In this document: one piece after another, positions 36,935 through 48,923 of the stretch
How positions within the stretch are numbered: position 1 is the first letter of the stretch
How the letters are laid out: every line of letters begins with the position of its first letter
Assembly: GCF_900177715.1 (NCBI RefSeq)
Contig: NZ_FXWG01000003.1
Location: forward strand, 620,001 to 684,000
Source of the DNA: Altererythrobacter xiamenensis
GTDB taxonomy: Bacteria > Pseudomonadota > Alphaproteobacteria > Sphingomonadales > Sphingomonadaceae
Length of the DNA stretch: 64,000 bases
Direction: 5' to 3'
Translations under genes and position numbers: made by a program
The notes under the pieces: model-generated
What the model saw: the letters and a program-made list of their open reading frames with translations, nothing else
Database searches by the model: none
Told to the model about the DNA's origin: nothing

Positions 36935-38461
36935 GTGACCCAGTCCTTTCTGCCAGCGAATGCAGCCAATGCGACGGATGAGCTAGCGGCAGGTCGCCCT
37001 GCCCTAGTCTGGCGCAAGGTCATTGCCGACACTGAAACGCCGGTAGGCGCGGCGGTAAAACTGATCGAGGAAGGCCGCGGCGATTTCCTGCTTGAATCCG
37101 TCGAAGGCGGCGAAGTCCGCGGGCGCTACAGCCTGCTCGGCCTCGATCCGGACCTGGTTTTTCGCGCTTCCGGAGCGAACGCCGAGATCAACTGGACTTG
37201 GCAACATGATCGCGATGCGTTCGAGCCGTGCGATGGCGATGCGCTGGCCGAACTGCGCGCGCTCGCTTCGGCATGCCGGATCGAAACGCCTGAAGAATTG
37301 CCACCAGCTCTCGCCTGCCTCGTCGGCTATTTCGGATACGAAACGATAGGTCTCGTCGAAAAGCTGCCGCGTGCGCCGAAAAGCGAGCTCGACCTTCCCG
37401 ACATGCTGTTCGTCCGTCCGCAGGTCATCCTCGTGTTCGATGGCCTGACCGACGAGCTTTTCTGCATCGCGCCGATCTGGTCGGTGGAGCAAGCGGATGG
37501 CGCTATCGAACGCGCGATTGAGCGCGCAGGCGAGCAGATCGACGAGGTTCTGCGTCAACTGTCGAGCGCGAGCGCACCTGACGAACGCCGCAGCGATCTA
37601 CCGGACATGTCGCTAGATCCGGTGATGCCAGCAAGCGATTACAAGGCCATGGTTGCGCGGGCGAAGGATTACATCACCGCAGGCGACATTTTCCAGGTGG
37701 TGCTGGCGCAGCGTTTCACCTGCCCGTTCCTGTTGCCGCCACTGGCGCTTTATCGCGCCCTCCGCAGGGTCAACCCCTCTCCCTTCCTCTATTTCCTCGA
37801 CCTGCCCGGCTTTGCGGTGGTCGGATCAAGCCCGGAAATCCTCGTCCGCGTGCGCGATGGCGAAGTCACGATCAGGCCGATTGCCGGAACGCGCCCTCGC
37901 GGCAGCGATGCGCGGGAGGATGTGGCAAACGAGCAAAGCCTGCTCGCCGACGCCAAGGAACGCGCCGAACATCTCATGCTGCTCGACCTCGGGCGCAATG
38001 ATGTCGGCCGTGTGGCCGAGCGTGGCAGCGTGGAAGTCACCGACAGCTTCACGATCGAACGTTACAGCCATGTCATGCACATCGTCAGCAATGTGGTGGG
38101 ACGGCTCGATGCCAGCCACGACGCTCTCGACGCGCTGTTTGCGGGCTTTCCCGCCGGAACGGTTTCCGGCGCGCCCAAGGTTCGCGCCTGCGAAATCATC
38201 GCGGAGCTGGAGCCGGAAACGCGCGGCGCCTATGCCGGCGGTGTCGGGTACTTCGCGCCGGACGGTTCGGTCGACAGCTGCATTGTCCTGCGCACCGCGG
38301 TGGTGAAAGACGGCACCATGCATGTACAGGCGGGTGCGGGAATCGTCGCCGACAGCGATCCCGACTATGAACTCGATGAATGCAAGGCCAAGGCCGGTGC
38401 GCTGATCGCTGCAGCGCGCGAAGCGGCAAGGGTCGCCAGTGAAGCGGAATACGGTCAATGA
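36935..38461 (+). CDS. trpE: Anthranilate synthase component I
   Basis: 508 aa from a GTG at 36935. The N-terminal LLESVEGG segment near residue 53 corresponds to the tryptophan feedback site (LLES). The chorismate-binding domain has IFQVVLAQRF, IRPIAGTRPRG and the GTVSGAPKVRA signature with PAGT. It makes anthranilate from chorismate with TrpG. The stop overlaps the following lipoprotein start by four bases, so trpE and trpG are separated by two unrelated genes in the same run. Confidence 0.97.
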   Translation: MTQSFLPANAANATDELAAGRPALVWRKVIADTETPVGAAVKLIEEGRGDFLLESVEGGEVRGRYSLLGLDPDLVFRASGANAEINWTWQHDRDAFEPCDGDALAELRALASACRIETPEELPPALACLVGYFGYETIGLVEKLPRAPKSELDLPDMLFVRPQVILVFDGLTDELFCIAPIWSVEQADGAIERAIERAGEQIDEVLRQLSSASAPDERRSDLPDMSLDPVMPASDYKAMVARAKDYITAGDIFQVVLAQRFTCPFLLPPLALYRALRRVNPSPFLYFLDLPGFAVVGSSPEILVRVRDGEVTIRPIAGTRPRGSDAREDVANEQSLLADAKERAEHLMLLDLGRNDVGRVAERGSVEVTDSFTIERYSHVMHIVSNVVGRLDASHDALDALFAGFPAGTVSGAPKVRACEIIAELEPETRGAYAGGVGYFAPDGSVDSCIVLRTAVVKDGTMHVQAGAGIVADSDPDYELDECKAKAGALIAAAREAARVASEAEYGQ

Positions 38462-39270
38462 AGACAGCCCTCCCTCTCTTCGCGTTCTCCCTCGCCCTCG
38501 TTGGCTGCGACCAGCAGGGCGGAGAGCCGGTGATGCGAACCGAGATTGGCAAGGGTTCGCAGGAGATGACGACCGCGCGCCGCTCGCTATCGCCGTGCGA
38601 AGTGGTGATCTTCGAAACCGTGCCGCTGACGCATTGCGTCGCCGATCCGGCCAAGCACACCATCACCACCGTCCTCGCGAATGACGAGGGCCAGCCCTAT
38701 CGCTCGCTGCGCGCTTACGGCGAAGCGCTGGGTGACGATGCGGTAAACATCGCCTTCGCCGTCAACGGCGGGATGTACGACGGCGACGGCGAGCCGATCG
38801 GTTATTACGTCGAGGATGGCGAGAGGCTGAAGGAACTGAACCGCGCGGATGGCCCAGGTAATTTCCATCTCAAGCCAAACGGCGTCTTCTTCGGAACCGA
38901 TGGCAAGTGGGAAGTGCGGACCAGCGACAATTTCTACGCCAATGTCGGCGATCGCCCCCAATTCGGCACGCAGTCCGGCCCAATGCTGGTGATCGGCGGC
39001 AGGCTTCACCCTGAAATACAGGATGACGGGCCGTCAAAGGCAATCCGCAACGGCGTGGGCGTCGACGAAGAAGGCCGCGCGCATTTCGTCATCGCGGATG
39101 CGCCGCTCAGCTTCGGCCAGCTGGCGCGGTTTTATCGTGACGAACTCAAGGTATCAGACGCGCTGTTCCTCGACGGGAACGTCTCCGCCTTGTGGGACCC
39201 GCTCGCAGAGCGGCTCGATACCGGCGCCCAGATCGGCCCGTTGATCGCAGTGAAAAATCGCGAGGATTGA
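38458..39270 (+). CDS. Lipoprotein with phosphodiester glycosidase (NAGPA-like) domain
   Basis: 270 aa. The signal peptide ends in a lipobox, ALVGC at about residues 14-18, so it should be a lipid-anchored protein. The mature part has FAVNGGMYDGDGEPIGYYVEDG and QSGPMLVIGGRLHP, characteristic of the phosphodiester glycosidase family (NAGPA-like, also in bacterial exopolysaccharide-related proteins). The enzyme class removes sugar caps linked through phosphodiesters; the bacterial substrate is unknown. Coupled to trpE by a four-base overlap. Confidence 0.85.
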   Translation: MKTALPLFAFSLALVGCDQQGGEPVMRTEIGKGSQEMTTARRSLSPCEVVIFETVPLTHCVADPAKHTITTVLANDEGQPYRSLRAYGEALGDDAVNIAFAVNGGMYDGDGEPIGYYVEDGERLKELNRADGPGNFHLKPNGVFFGTDGKWEVRTSDNFYANVGDRPQFGTQSGPMLVIGGRLHPEIQDDGPSKAIRNGVGVDEEGRAHFVIADAPLSFGQLARFYRDELKVSDALFLDGNVSALWDPLAERLDTGAQIGPLIAVKNRED

Positions 39271-39274
39271 GGCG

Positions 39275-40231
39275 ATGGAATACGAAAGAGCGCTGTATCC
39301 CGAGATCGAGCCGTACGAGACCGGCATGCTCGACGTGGGCGAAGGTCACAGCCTTTACTGGGAGCGTTGCGGCACGCCCGGCGCGAAACCCGCCGTCTTC
39401 CTCCACGGCGGACCGGGTGGCGGCATGTCTCCGGCACACCGTCGCCAGTGGAACCCCGAACTCTACGACGTGCTGCTGTTCGACCAGCGCGGCTGCGGCA
39501 AGTCGACGCCCTTCGCCGAGATCGAGAACAACGATACCTGGCGCATTGTCGAGGACATCGAGCGCCTTCGCAAAATGTGCGGGCACGAGAAATGGCAGGT
39601 CTTCGGCGGAAGCTGGGGCGCGACCCTCGCGCTCGCCTATGCCGAAAGCTATCCCGAACGCACCAGCGAGATCGTCCTGCGTGGTGTTTTCCTTGCTCGC
39701 GCGCAAGAGAAGAGCTGGCTCTACGAATACGGCGCGAGCGAGATCATGGCTGAGCAATGGGATCAGTTTACTGGCCTCATTCCCGAAGGGGAGCGCGGCG
39801 ACCTCGTGCGCGCCTATCACAAGAGACTGACCAGCGATGACGAGGCAACGCGTCTTGCCGCTGCGCGTGAATGGTCGCTGTGGGAAGGCTCGGTCGCGAC
39901 GCTGCTCCCCAATGAAGACCTGATGAGCGATTTCGAAGACCCAGCCAAGGCCGTGCCCTTCGCGCGGATCTGCGCGCGGTTCTTCCTCGAAGATTTTTTC
40001 CTCGAAGAGAACCAGCTGCTGCGCGGCATCGACAAGATCAGGGACATCCCGGGCATTATCGTCCAGGGTCGCCACGATATCTGCACCCCGCCTGCCGCCG
40101 CCTGGGCGGTGAAGAAGGCATGGCCCGAATGCGATCTCAGGATTGTCCATGATGCCGGACACAGTGCGGGCGAGCCGGGTATTATCGACGGTCTCGTGCG
40201 GGCGACCGACGAACTGGCGGGGAAGACATGA
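39275..40231 (+). CDS. pip: Proline iminopeptidase
   Basis: 318 aa alpha/beta hydrolase, peptidase family S33. HGGPGGG (from [12 protein letters not shown]) forms the oxyanion hole. The nucleophile Ser is in [10 protein letters not shown]. The acid is in GRHDICTPP and the His in [10 protein letters not shown]. It removes N-terminal proline from peptides. Four bases follow the lipoprotein gene and the stop overlaps trpG by four bases, so it is translated as part of the trp run, though its activity has no obvious tie to tryptophan synthesis. Confidence 0.93.
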   Translation: MEYERALYPEIEPYETGMLDVGEGHSLYWERCGTPGAKPAVFLHGGPGGGMSPAHRRQWNPELYDVLLFDQRGCGKSTPFAEIENNDTWRIVEDIERLRKMCGHEKWQVFGGSWGATLALAYAESYPERTSEIVLRGVFLARAQEKSWLYEYGASEIMAEQWDQFTGLIPEGERGDLVRAYHKRLTSDDEATRLAAAREWSLWEGSVATLLPNEDLMSDFEDPAKAVPFARICARFFLEDFFLEENQLLRGIDKIRDIPGIIVQGRHDICTPPAAAWAVKKAWPECDLRIVHDAGHSAGEPGIIDGLVRATDELAGKT

Positions 40232-40812
40232 TCCTCGTCATAGACAATTACGACAGCTTCACCTTCAACCTCGTTCACTACCTGATGGAACTGGGCGCAG
40301 ATGTCCGCGTGGAGCGCAATGACGCGCTGACGGCGCAGGAGGCTCTGGCGACCAATGCAGCGGGCTTTCTGATTTCGCCCGGCCCCTGCACGCCGAACGA
40401 GGCGGGCGTGAGCCTCGATCTCGTCGCGGCCTGTGCGGGTGCTGGAAAGCCCCTGCTCGGCGTGTGCCTAGGCCACCAGGCGATCGGCCAGCATTTCGGC
40501 GCCCGGGTCGAGCGCGGCGGGCTGATGCATGGCAAGACTTCAGCCGTCACTCATGACAATAGCGGGCTGTTCGCAGGGATCCCCTCCCCCTATCAGGCGA
40601 CGCGCTATCACAGCCTCGTCGTGCAGGATCAGCCGGACGAACTGATCGTCAATGCAACATCGGAGGATGGTTACACCATGGGATTCCGGCACCAGACGCT
40701 GCCCATACACGGCGTGCAATTCCATCCTGAGAGCATCGCCACACAACACGGCCACGCCCTGCTCGCCAATTTCATGCGGATTTGCGGCATCGAGCCCGAG
40801 GAACGATCATGA
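40228..40812 (+). CDS. trpG: Anthranilate synthase component II (glutamine amidotransferase)
   Basis: 194 aa class I glutamine amidotransferase. Start [15 protein letters not shown], the nucleophile Cys in [10 protein letters not shown], and the His/Glu pair in [10 protein letters not shown]. It supplies ammonia to TrpE; the same protein often also serves aminodeoxychorismate synthase for folate, and no separate pabA is seen here. Overlaps both neighbours by four bases. Confidence 0.95.
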   Translation: MILVIDNYDSFTFNLVHYLMELGADVRVERNDALTAQEALATNAAGFLISPGPCTPNEAGVSLDLVAACAGAGKPLLGVCLGHQAIGQHFGARVERGGLMHGKTSAVTHDNSGLFAGIPSPYQATRYHSLVVQDQPDELIVNATSEDGYTMGFRHQTLPIHGVQFHPESIATQHGHALLANFMRICGIEPEERS

Positions 40813-41801
40813 AGCGCCTGCCATCAGCCAGCGAACATCTTACCGAGAAAGAGGCCGAAGAAGCCTTCGGATGGATCCTCGACGGGGAAACCAGCGAGGA
40901 AGAGATCGCGCGCTACCTGATCGAGATGACCGAGCGCAGCGAAACCGCCGAGGAAATCGCGGGGGCAGCGCGTGCACTGCGGGCGCGCCTAATCCCGGTC
41001 GATGCGCCCGAGAATGCCATCGATTGCTGCGGCACCGGTGGCGACGGGCATCACACGCTCAACGTCTCCACTGCAGTGAGCCTGGTCGTCGCGGCCAACG
41101 GCGTACCCGTCGCGAAACACGGCAACCGCGCAGCCTCGTCAAAGTCAGGGGCAGCCGACACACTGGAGGCGCTGGGCCTCGACATGGAGGCTGCAGGCCG
41201 CACGGCCGAGAAAACGCTGGCCGAGATCGGCATCTGTTTCCTCTTTGCCAAGAATCACCACCCGGCGATGGGGCGGATTCAGCCCATCCGCCAGCGCATC
41301 GGCAAGCGCACGATCTTCAACCTGATGGGCCCGCTTTCCAATCCCGCAGGCGTGAAGCGCCAACTGATCGGCATCGCGCGCCCGGGATACGTCCCGATCT
41401 ATGCCGATGCCAAGGCGCGGCTCGGGACGGAGCGCACCATGATCGTTTCGGGCGATGAAGGCCTCGACGAACTCAGCCTCGCTGGCGGCAATGAAGTTGC
41501 CGATGTTACGGGAAACGCGTTCGAAATGCGCCGTGTCGATGCTGATATCATAGGATTGCCCCATTCTCCGGTCGAAGCCATCCGCGGCGGTGATGCGACC
41601 CACAATGCGAAGGCTCTGAAGTCTCTTCTCGACGGAACACCCGGCCCCTACCGTGACGCGGTCATCTTCAACGCTGCAGCAACGCTGGTTGTCTCGGGCG
41701 AAGCGGAGAACTGGCTGGCGGGTGCTGGCATGGCAAAACGCGCACTCGACAGCGGAGCGGCATCGCGACTGCTCTCGCAATGGATCGAGATGGCGCGCTA
41801 G
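40809..41801 (+). CDS. trpD: Anthranilate phosphoribosyltransferase
   Basis: 330 aa from ATG 40809, which overlaps the trpG stop. The phosphoribosyl pyrophosphate-binding motif is [16 protein letters not shown], followed by [15 protein letters not shown] and [10 protein letters not shown]. It transfers phosphoribose onto anthranilate, the second committed step of tryptophan synthesis. A small helical domain forms the first 70 residues. Confidence 0.97.
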   Translation: MKRLPSASEHLTEKEAEEAFGWILDGETSEEEIARYLIEMTERSETAEEIAGAARALRARLIPVDAPENAIDCCGTGGDGHHTLNVSTAVSLVVAANGVPVAKHGNRAASSKSGAADTLEALGLDMEAAGRTAEKTLAEIGICFLFAKNHHPAMGRIQPIRQRIGKRTIFNLMGPLSNPAGVKRQLIGIARPGYVPIYADAKARLGTERTMIVSGDEGLDELSLAGGNEVADVTGNAFEMRRVDADIIGLPHSPVEAIRGGDATHNAKALKSLLDGTPGPYRDAVIFNAAATLVVSGEAENWLAGAGMAKRALDSGAASRLLSQWIEMAR

Positions 41802-41810
41802 GACTCACGG

Positions 41811-42596
41811 ATGAACAAGCTAGAGGAAATCTGCGCGAACAAGCGCGTCGAAGTCGGCCAGAGGCGTGCCGAACGGTCTGTCACGGCTCTCGACCACCGC
41901 GCCGCAGGCCGATCCGCGCCGCGCGGCTTCGAAAATGCCCTGCGCAAGCGCGCAAATGACGGATTCGCCCTGATCGCCGAGATCAAGAAGGCTTCCCCTT
42001 CGAAGGGACTGATCCGCGCGGATTTCCAGCCTGCGGATCACGCGCGCGCCTACGAGGCGGGCGGCGCCACTTGCCTTTCCGTGCTCACCGATGCGCCCTA
42101 CTTTCAGGGTCACGAGGACTATCTGGTCGAGGCGCGAGAGGCCTGTAGCCTCCCCGTCCTTCGCAAGGATTTCATGGTCGACCCCTGGCAGGTGGCCGAA
42201 GCGCGCAGCATCGGTGCAGATGCGATCCTCATCATCGTCGCCGCGCTGGAAGATAGCGTGATGGCCGAGATCGAAGCCGCAGCGAGAGAGCGCAAGATGG
42301 ACGTGCTCGTCGAAGTTCACGACGAGGCGGAAATGGAGCGTGCAGCGCGGCTCAACTCTCGCCTGATCGGCGTGAACAACCGCGACCTGAAAACATTCAC
42401 CACCGATCTCGCCACGACCGAAAGGCTGGTTTCACTCGCGCCCGAGGGAACGCTGCTCGTCGGTGAAAGCGGTATCAACACGCACGCCGATTGCGAGCGT
42501 CTGGCCGCCGCCGGAGTGCGCACTTTTCTGGTAGGCGAGAGCCTGATGCGGCAGGAGGATGTCGCGGCAGCAACGCGCAATCTGCTGCAGGGTTGA
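41811..42596 (+). CDS. trpC: Indole-3-glycerol phosphate synthase
   Basis: 261 aa TIM barrel. The N-terminal [15 protein letters not shown] is followed by [13 protein letters not shown], carrying the catalytic lysine and phosphate-binding residues. [12 protein letters not shown] and [11 protein letters not shown] are typical, and [10 protein letters not shown] closes the phosphate site. It closes the indole ring. The phosphoribosylanthranilate isomerase (TrpF) is a separate protein not encoded here. Starts nine bases after trpD. Confidence 0.97.
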   Translation: MNKLEEICANKRVEVGQRRAERSVTALDHRAAGRSAPRGFENALRKRANDGFALIAEIKKASPSKGLIRADFQPADHARAYEAGGATCLSVLTDAPYFQGHEDYLVEAREACSLPVLRKDFMVDPWQVAEARSIGADAILIIVAALEDSVMAEIEAAARERKMDVLVEVHDEAEMERAARLNSRLIGVNNRDLKTFTTDLATTERLVSLAPEGTLLVGESGINTHADCERLAAAGVRTFLVGESLMRQEDVAAATRNLLQG

Positions 42597-42649
42597 GCTG
42601 TCACATTCGGGGGCTGTCCTACGCCGCGCAAAACTGGCAGAAACGCGCC

Positions 42650-42768
42650 ATGTCCGATCGCAAACTCCCGCCACTCCGCTTCGATCTCTCACAGTCTTGC
42701 TTGGTTGAATTTCCTTCGCCAGGACAGTGTTCCATGTGTTCAATCCAGTTGGATTTGAAGGCGCGCGC

Positions 42769-42772
<4 letters not shown>
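42650..42772 (+). CDS. Possible 40-aa ORF coupled to moaC
   Basis: The 172 bases between trpC and moaC contain an ATG at 42650 whose frame ends at a TGA overlapping the moaC ATG (ATGA, 42769-42772). The 40-residue product starts MSDRKLPPL and has three cysteines (QSC, GQCSMC). The overlap is what one expects of a coupled gene, but the ribosome-binding site is weak and I recognise no family, so it may be fortuitous. Confidence 0.3.
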
Positions 42773-43253
<481 letters not shown>

Positions 43254-43257
<4 letters not shown>

Positions 43258-44444
43258 GCGCGATGCTCACCCTCGAAGAAGCGCAATCACGCCTGCTTGC
43301 TCTGGCACCTAAGCCAGAGACGGAAACGTGCGCTATCGAAGCTTCGCTGGGACGCTATCTCGCCGGTCCGCTCAAGGCGGCCCGGACGCAACCTCCGGCG
43401 GATCTCTCGGCGATGGATGGCTATGCGATTTGCGGTCACGGCCCGTGGGTGCTTGTCGGGGAGAGCCGCGCAGGCGCGCCCTTCGACGGCGCGCTTGAAC
43501 CGGGGCAATGCGTCCGCATCTCGACCGGCGCGCATATGCCTTCTGGCGCCGACCGCGTTCTCATCCAGGAAAATGCGGCGGTGGAGTTGGATGAGGTTCG
43601 CTGTACGCAGGACATGCCAGATGCTGGAAAGCACGTGCGACGTCGTGGTTTCGACTTCGCGGACGGCGACCGGCTGCTGGACACCGGGACGCGGCTCGGG
43701 CCTGCACAGATCGCGCTGGCGATGGCTGGCGGTCATGCTCATCTTGGCGTGGCGCGCCGACCGCTTGTGGCGATACTCGATAGCGGTGACGAGCTTTGCG
43801 CCGATCCGGGAGATTGTGGACCCGACCAGATACCTGCTTCGAACGGAGCGATGCTGGCCGCAATGTTGGCCCAGCAGGGCTGCGAGACACGGCGCATCGG
43901 CCCTGTCGCCGATGATATGGACGCGCTCGCTGCGGCATTGCGAGAGAGCGAAACCGCCGACATCCTCGTAACCAGCGGTGGCGCTTCGGTTGGTGATCAT
44001 GACCTCATGCGCCCCGCGCTCGAACGATGGGGCGCCACGCTCGATTTCTGGAAAGTCGCCATCAAACCCGGCAAGCCGCTGATGGTGGCTACTCGCGGTA
44101 AGCAGGTCATTGTCGGCCTGCCAGGCAATCCGGTCTCGAGCTTTGTTACCGCTTTCCTCTTCGTCCTGCCCCTTGTGAGAGCCGCGATGGGCGCTGGAAA
44201 ACCCTTGCCCTCGCAATGTCGCGTCGATTCAGGAGATCACCTGCCTGAAGGCGGATCGCGGCGGGAGTTCCTCCGCGCCTACTGGGACGGACAAGTGGCG
44301 CGCTGTGTCGATTCGCAGGATTCCTCGGCCTTGGCGGCATTGGCGAGTGCCAATTGCCTCATAGACCGCCCTGCCGAGGCGGCATCGGTCGAGACTGGCG
44401 AGGCAGTTGTAGCCTTCCTGCTCGAAAATGGCGGAATTGCTTGA
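43254..44444 (+). CDS. moeA: Molybdopterin molybdenumtransferase MoeA
   Basis: 396 aa from a GTG at 43254 overlapping the moaC stop (GTGA); an ATG at 43263 is the alternative. Family features: [23 protein letters not shown], the MoCF-binding domain with [13 protein letters not shown] and KPGKPLMVA, then [11 protein letters not shown]. It inserts molybdate into adenylylated molybdopterin. Lies between moaC and lexA, with the SOS box between it and lexA. Confidence 0.96.
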
Positions 44445-44468
44445 CTTAGCGAATCGCGTTTCCTACTT

Positions 44469-44483
44469 GTTCCACATTCGTTC
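44469..44483 (+). promoter_or_regulatory. LexA-binding site (SOS box)
   Basis: GTTC (44469-44472), seven bases, GTTC (44480-44483): an exact match to the direct-repeat SOS box of alphaproteobacteria (GTTC-N7-GTTC). It lies 48 bases before the lexA start, as expected for autoregulation. Confidence 0.88.
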
Positions 44484-44530
44484 ACCTTATTGGTGCGCGG
44501 TTTAATGGGCGACCAAGGGAGGTTTTCGCC

Positions 44531-45217
44531 ATGCTGACGGCAAAGCAGCACGAATTGATCCAGTTCATCCAGCAACGCCTCGAAGAGACTGGCATCTCGC
44601 CTTCTTTCGAGGAAATGAAGGAGGCTCTGGACCTCAAGAGCAAGTCCGGTGTCCATCGCCTGATTTCGGCCTTGGAGGAGCGCGGTTTCATCCGTCGCCT
44701 GCCGAACCGCGCCCGGGCGCTTGAAGTGATCAAGATGCCGGAAGATTCGACACCGGTGGGTCGCAGCCGACCGGCGAACGATGTGGTGGCGGCAGCAACG
44801 ACCGTGGCTTCATCTAGGCCTGAACCGGCGAACGACGTGATCGAAATCCCACTGCATGGGCGGATCGCGGCGGGCGCGCCGATCGAAGCTCTCGAAGGTC
44901 AATCCCACCTACCGGTTCCGGCCGCATTACTCGGCCCGGGCGAACACTATGCGCTCGAGGTGTCAGGCGATTCGATGATAGAGGCTGGCATCTTCGACGG
45001 CGACTTCGCGCTTGTCCGCCGCACAGACAGCGCACGTGATGGCGAGATCGTGGTTGCCCTTGTGCGGGGCGAGGAAGCAACGCTTAAATATCTTCACAAG
45101 GACGGCGGAATGATCCGGCTCGATCCGGCCAACGGCATGTATGACCCGCAGGTCTATCGACCGGAGGAAGTGGTCGTGCAGGGCAAGCTGGCAGGACTTC
45201 TGAGGCGCTATCACTGA
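44531..45217 (+). CDS. lexA: LexA, SOS-response repressor
   Basis: 228 aa. The N-terminal winged helix (1-65) has [14 protein letters not shown] and [13 protein letters not shown]. The self-cleavage bond is A114-G115 in [10 protein letters not shown]. The catalytic Ser148 lies in [10 protein letters not shown] and Lys186 in ATLKYLHK. A long Ala/Pro linker (70-105) separates the domains, as is common in alphaproteobacteria. Represses DNA-repair genes until RecA triggers cleavage; its own SOS box lies just upstream. Confidence 0.97.
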   Translation: MLTAKQHELIQFIQQRLEETGISPSFEEMKEALDLKSKSGVHRLISALEERGFIRRLPNRARALEVIKMPEDSTPVGRSRPANDVVAAATTVASSRPEPANDVIEIPLHGRIAAGAPIEALEGQSHLPVPAALLGPGEHYALEVSGDSMIEAGIFDGDFALVRRTDSARDGEIVVALVRGEEATLKYLHKDGGMIRLDPANGMYDPQVYRPEEVVVQGKLAGLLRRYH

Positions 45218-45254
45218 TTTGAATGGCGTGGCGCGGGTGGCCGGGCGGTTCTCT

Positions 45255-47432
45255 TCAACGGGCCCCCCGCCACCACCCGTGCTCGCCCTGATGGTCAGCC
45301 ACGCTGTCAATCCGTCTGTCGGCGAGGACAAGGGCTAGCCCGCCGGTCTGGTCGAGCAACTTTTCGTCAGCTTTCAACCAGCGTGGACGACATGACGCTG
45401 GCAGCCAGCGGTCGGCTATGACGATATCGGCGCGTTCACAGGCTGCCGCCAGGGCGCGTTCTTCCACACGCAGATTGCCTCGCGCCATCAACAGTTGCCA
45501 ATCACGCCCTCCTGCCTCGACAGTAACGCTGCAAAACTCTCCGCTGCACCTGCTGTTCGCAAAGTCCTCCATCGCCACTGGCTCACCTTGCGCGCCTGCA
45601 AGTTCAAGCAAATTGTCCAGAGCGTAATCCGACCGACTTTCGCGTAAGCTCACAAGTTCCCCACCTTGTGAAACTATCCCCACGTGCCGACCATCTGATG
45701 AAATGAGGATGTCCGGGACTGGCGTGGTGATTAACAAGACGGTTGCAACAGTTGCCGGCACAAATCCGAATAATCTTGCCCTCCCCTTCCAAAGCGCCAG
45801 CCAGAGTCCGCCAACAACGAATAGCGCGAAGGTCAGGCCGCTCATTTGCGGCAAGAGTTTAACCGCCCCAGGCTGCTCGGCCGTGGTGTGGGCAATCCAA
45901 AGCAGAGCATCGAGGGATCGCCCGACAAGCCACCAGACGGGGCCGCCCAGGCCAGCCAGATCGAGAAACAGAGCAAGGGCAATCAGGGGCATCGACACGA
46001 ATGTCACCAGCGGAATGGCGACAACATTGGCGAACGCGCCGTAAACTCCGGCACGATGGAAATGGAAAAGGACGATCGGCATCAAGGCGATCTCGATTAC
46101 GAATCCGGTCGCCAGCAGCATGAGAGCTCTTCGCCCTGCCCAACGCAACCAGCCTTCCTCCCGCGGCGCCAGAAAGGCGCGCACCCTTTCGGTGTTGTGC
46201 AGCGCCACGATCGCGAGGACAGCCGAGAAGCTCATCTGGAAACTGGGGCCGATCAGCGATTCCGGCCAGAGCAGCAGCACACAGAATGCGGCAACCGCCA
46301 CCATCCGCAGGGAAAGCGCATCCCGTCCCAGCGCAAGAGCGCCAAGGACCAGCAGCGCACCGATGCAGCTGCGAACCGTCGGCACTTCGGCACCGGTCAG
46401 CAATGTGTATCCTATTCCCACAAGCGCCCCGACGCCCGCTGCCACCAGCGGCAGACGTATTCGCAAGACCAGCCAAGGCCAAAGTCCCAGGAGCTTGAGA
46501 GCGAGCGCATAGGCGGCCGCGATCACCGCACTCACGTGAAGGCCGCTGATGGACAGCAGATGGGTAAGCCCCGCGTCGCGCATTGCATCCTCATCCGCCT
46601 CGCCAATGCCGCCCCTGTCGCCACTGGCAAAGGCGGCCGCAATCGACCCGGCTGCTCCGTCCAGCTCGGATTTGACGTGGGCCGAGAGGGCTCGTTGAAC
46701 TGGCGCTATTCGTGCCGCCTTCGCCGACGGCTGCACAACCTCGATGTCTCCAATTACGCTCCCGGTAGCTGAAAGCCCCTTGAACCATGCCGCTCGCGCG
46801 AAGTCATAGCTCCCCGGAAGCATCGGAGATGCTGGCGGCATCAGCCGCGCCCGAAACTTGAGAATAGCGCCTTCCGCCATGGAATTGCGCGCCTTCTCGA
46901 GCGGCACATTGACCCTGATCCTGCGCGCCGAGCCGGTCTCTGCATCGCGAATTGCCAATTCCAGACGGATCCGGCCGCGCGCCGGTTGATCCTCGCGCGT
47001 CAAAACGTAGCCTTGCACTGGCATGACGCTTGGACGCTCGATCGCTTCGGCCCCGACCGTTTCCGAGCGCACCCAGATGACAAGCACACCGACGGCAAAA
47101 GCCAATCCCAGCGCCACGCACGCATTGCGCAGTCGGGCGTAATCGGAGGAGATGCCGGGTAAAGTGTGAGCTGAAAGCGCTATGAGAATGCTGGCGAACA
47201 ATGCAGCGAGCCACTGCCACGGTTCGGCGAGCGCAAACCAGGCGGCGATTCCACCGGCAAACGCGACAACCAACCAGGGCCCGCGATCGAACCCAGCCCG
47301 TTCGAGGAAACGTTCCGCCAGCGCACCGACGCTGGACAAGCGCGGCGCAGTGCGCCAAGGGCGCTGCACTGCAGCATTTCCCGCGCTGGCGCCGCCCCCC
47401 AAGGGGACGCGCGGCGGATGATGCGTCGCCAT
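45255..47432 (-). CDS. ComEC/Rec2-family DNA-uptake channel protein
   Basis: 725 aa. An N-terminal region with hydrophobic helices and a DUF4131-like soluble segment is followed by the Competence domain (about 230-500), with [13 protein letters not shown] as the diagnostic motif. The C-terminal part (about 560-725) resembles a metallo-beta-lactamase fold but lacks the HxHxDH metal motif, which is common in alphaproteobacterial ComEC. The family moves single-stranded DNA across the inner membrane during transformation. Its start is only 27 bases from that of gltX on the other strand. Confidence 0.9.
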   Translation of the reverse strand: MATHHPPRVPLGGGASAGNAAVQRPWRTAPRLSSVGALAERFLERAGFDRGPWLVVAFAGGIAAWFALAEPWQWLAALFASILIALSAHTLPGISSDYARLRNACVALGLAFAVGVLVIWVRSETVGAEAIERPSVMPVQGYVLTREDQPARGRIRLELAIRDAETGSARRIRVNVPLEKARNSMAEGAILKFRARLMPPASPMLPGSYDFARAAWFKGLSATGSVIGDIEVVQPSAKAARIAPVQRALSAHVKSELDGAAGSIAAAFASGDRGGIGEADEDAMRDAGLTHLLSISGLHVSAVIAAAYALALKLLGLWPWLVLRIRLPLVAAGVGALVGIGYTLLTGAEVPTVRSCIGALLVLGALALGRDALSLRMVAVAAFCVLLLWPESLIGPSFQMSFSAVLAIVALHNTERVRAFLAPREEGWLRWAGRRALMLLATGFVIEIALMPIVLFHFHRAGVYGAFANVVAIPLVTFVSMPLIALALFLDLAGLGGPVWWLVGRSLDALLWIAHTTAEQPGAVKLLPQMSGLTFALFVVGGLWLALWKGRARLFGFVPATVATVLLITTPVPDILISSDGRHVGIVSQGGELVSLRESRSDYALDNLLELAGAQGEPVAMEDFANSRCSGEFCSVTVEAGGRDWQLLMARGNLRVEERALAAACERADIVIADRWLPASCRPRWLKADEKLLDQTGGLALVLADRRIDSVADHQGEHGWWRGAR

Positions 47433-47459
47433 GCTGCGATTGAAAGGATTGAGGATTTT

Positions 47460-48893
47460 ATGGCAAGCGATGCTGGATTAAAAGACGGCAAGGTGGTCAC
47501 GCGCTTCGCGCCATCGCCGACCGGCTTTCTCCATATCGGCGGTGCGCGTACGGCGCTTTTCAACTGGCTGTTCTCCCGTCACCACGGCGGCAAGGCCCTG
47601 CTGCGGATCGAAGATACGGACCGCAAGCGCTCCACTCAGGAAGCGATCGATGCGATCCTCGACGGCCTCGACTGGCTCGGCCTCGAATATGACGAAGCGC
47701 CGGTATTCCAGTCCGAACGCGGATCGCGCCATGTCGAGGTCGCTGAAAAGCTGCTCGAAGCGGGACACGCGTATAAATGCTTCGCCACGCCCGAAGAACT
47801 CGAAGAGATGCGCGCGGCCCAACGCGCGGCGAAAGAGCCCCAGCGCTATGACGGCCGCTGGCGTCACCGCGACCCCTCGGAAGCGCCGCTTGGCGCGCCG
47901 TTCGTGGTCCGGTTGAAGGCTCCCGAAGACGGCGAAGCAAGCATCGAGGACAAGGTCCAGGGCAAGGTCACTGTCCGCAACGCGGAACTCGACGATTACG
48001 TCATTCTGCGGGCGGACGGAACGCCGACTTACATGCTTGCGGCGGTTGTGGACGACCACGATATGGGCGTGACCCATGTCATCCGCGGCGACGATCACCT
48101 CAACAACGCTTTCCGCCAGCTTCCGATCTATCGCGCGATGAACGAGATCGAGGGCGACTGGCCGGACCCTGTCTATGCCCATGTCCCGCTCATCCACGGT
48201 CAGGATGGCGCGAAACTATCCAAGCGCCATGGTGCCCTGGGCGTTGATACCTACCGCGACGAGATGGGCATCCTGCCCGAAGCGCTCTTCAACTACCTCC
48301 TTCGCCTTGGTTGGGGACACGGCGACAAGGAAGAGATTACGCGCGAAGAAGCAATTGAGCTCTTCGGCCTGGACCACGTGGGTAAGAGCCCTTCGCGGTT
48401 CGACATCAAGAAGCTGGAAAATCTCAACGGCCATTACATCCGTGAAGCGGACGACGCTCGGCTAGCCGGCCTTGTGGCGCAGCGGATCGAGGGCGAAGTC
48501 GACGAGAAATTGCTCACCGAGGCCATGCCGGTCCTCAAGACCCGCGCGAAGAATCTCGACGAACTGGCCGAAGGTGCAGCCTTCCTTTTCGCCAAGCGCC
48601 CCCTCCAAATGACGGAGAAGGCGGGCCAGCTGCTCGACGACGACGGAAAAGCGCGGCTTGCCGTCATTTCCGAGCGTCTTGCAGCGCAAAATGACTGGAC
48701 AATCGAGGCTCTCGAAGCCACTACGAAAGCAACCGCCGAGGAACTGGAACTGGGCCTCGGCAAGCTCGCGCAGCCCATGCGCGCAGCCCTTACCGGGACG
48801 ACGACCTCGCCCGGTATTTTCGACGTTCTGGTCCTGCTGGGGCGGGAAGAAGCACTTGCGCGGATCGATGCGCAGGCTGCGTCGGCAGGCTGA
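47460..48893 (+). CDS. gltX: Glutamyl-tRNA synthetase
   Basis: 477 aa from ATG 47460, with TTGAGG six bases upstream; a frame reaching 47418 would overlap comEC. Class I motifs: [12 protein letters not shown] (HIGH) and KLSKRHGA (KMSKS variant). The C-terminal anticodon-binding domain is alpha-helical. It charges tRNA-Glu; whether it also charges tRNA-Gln, in genomes with GatCAB, cannot be told here. Followed 30 bases later by gltA. Confidence 0.96.
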   Translation: MASDAGLKDGKVVTRFAPSPTGFLHIGGARTALFNWLFSRHHGGKALLRIEDTDRKRSTQEAIDAILDGLDWLGLEYDEAPVFQSERGSRHVEVAEKLLEAGHAYKCFATPEELEEMRAAQRAAKEPQRYDGRWRHRDPSEAPLGAPFVVRLKAPEDGEASIEDKVQGKVTVRNAELDDYVILRADGTPTYMLAAVVDDHDMGVTHVIRGDDHLNNAFRQLPIYRAMNEIEGDWPDPVYAHVPLIHGQDGAKLSKRHGALGVDTYRDEMGILPEALFNYLLRLGWGHGDKEEITREEAIELFGLDHVGKSPSRFDIKKLENLNGHYIREADDARLAGLVAQRIEGEVDEKLLTEAMPVLKTRAKNLDELAEGAAFLFAKRPLQMTEKAGQLLDDDGKARLAVISERLAAQNDWTIEALEATTKATAEELELGLGKLAQPMRAALTGTTTSPGIFDVLVLLGREEALARIDAQAASAG

Positions 48894-48923
48894 GCGCGAA
48901 TACACGAATTGAGGAGAAGAATA

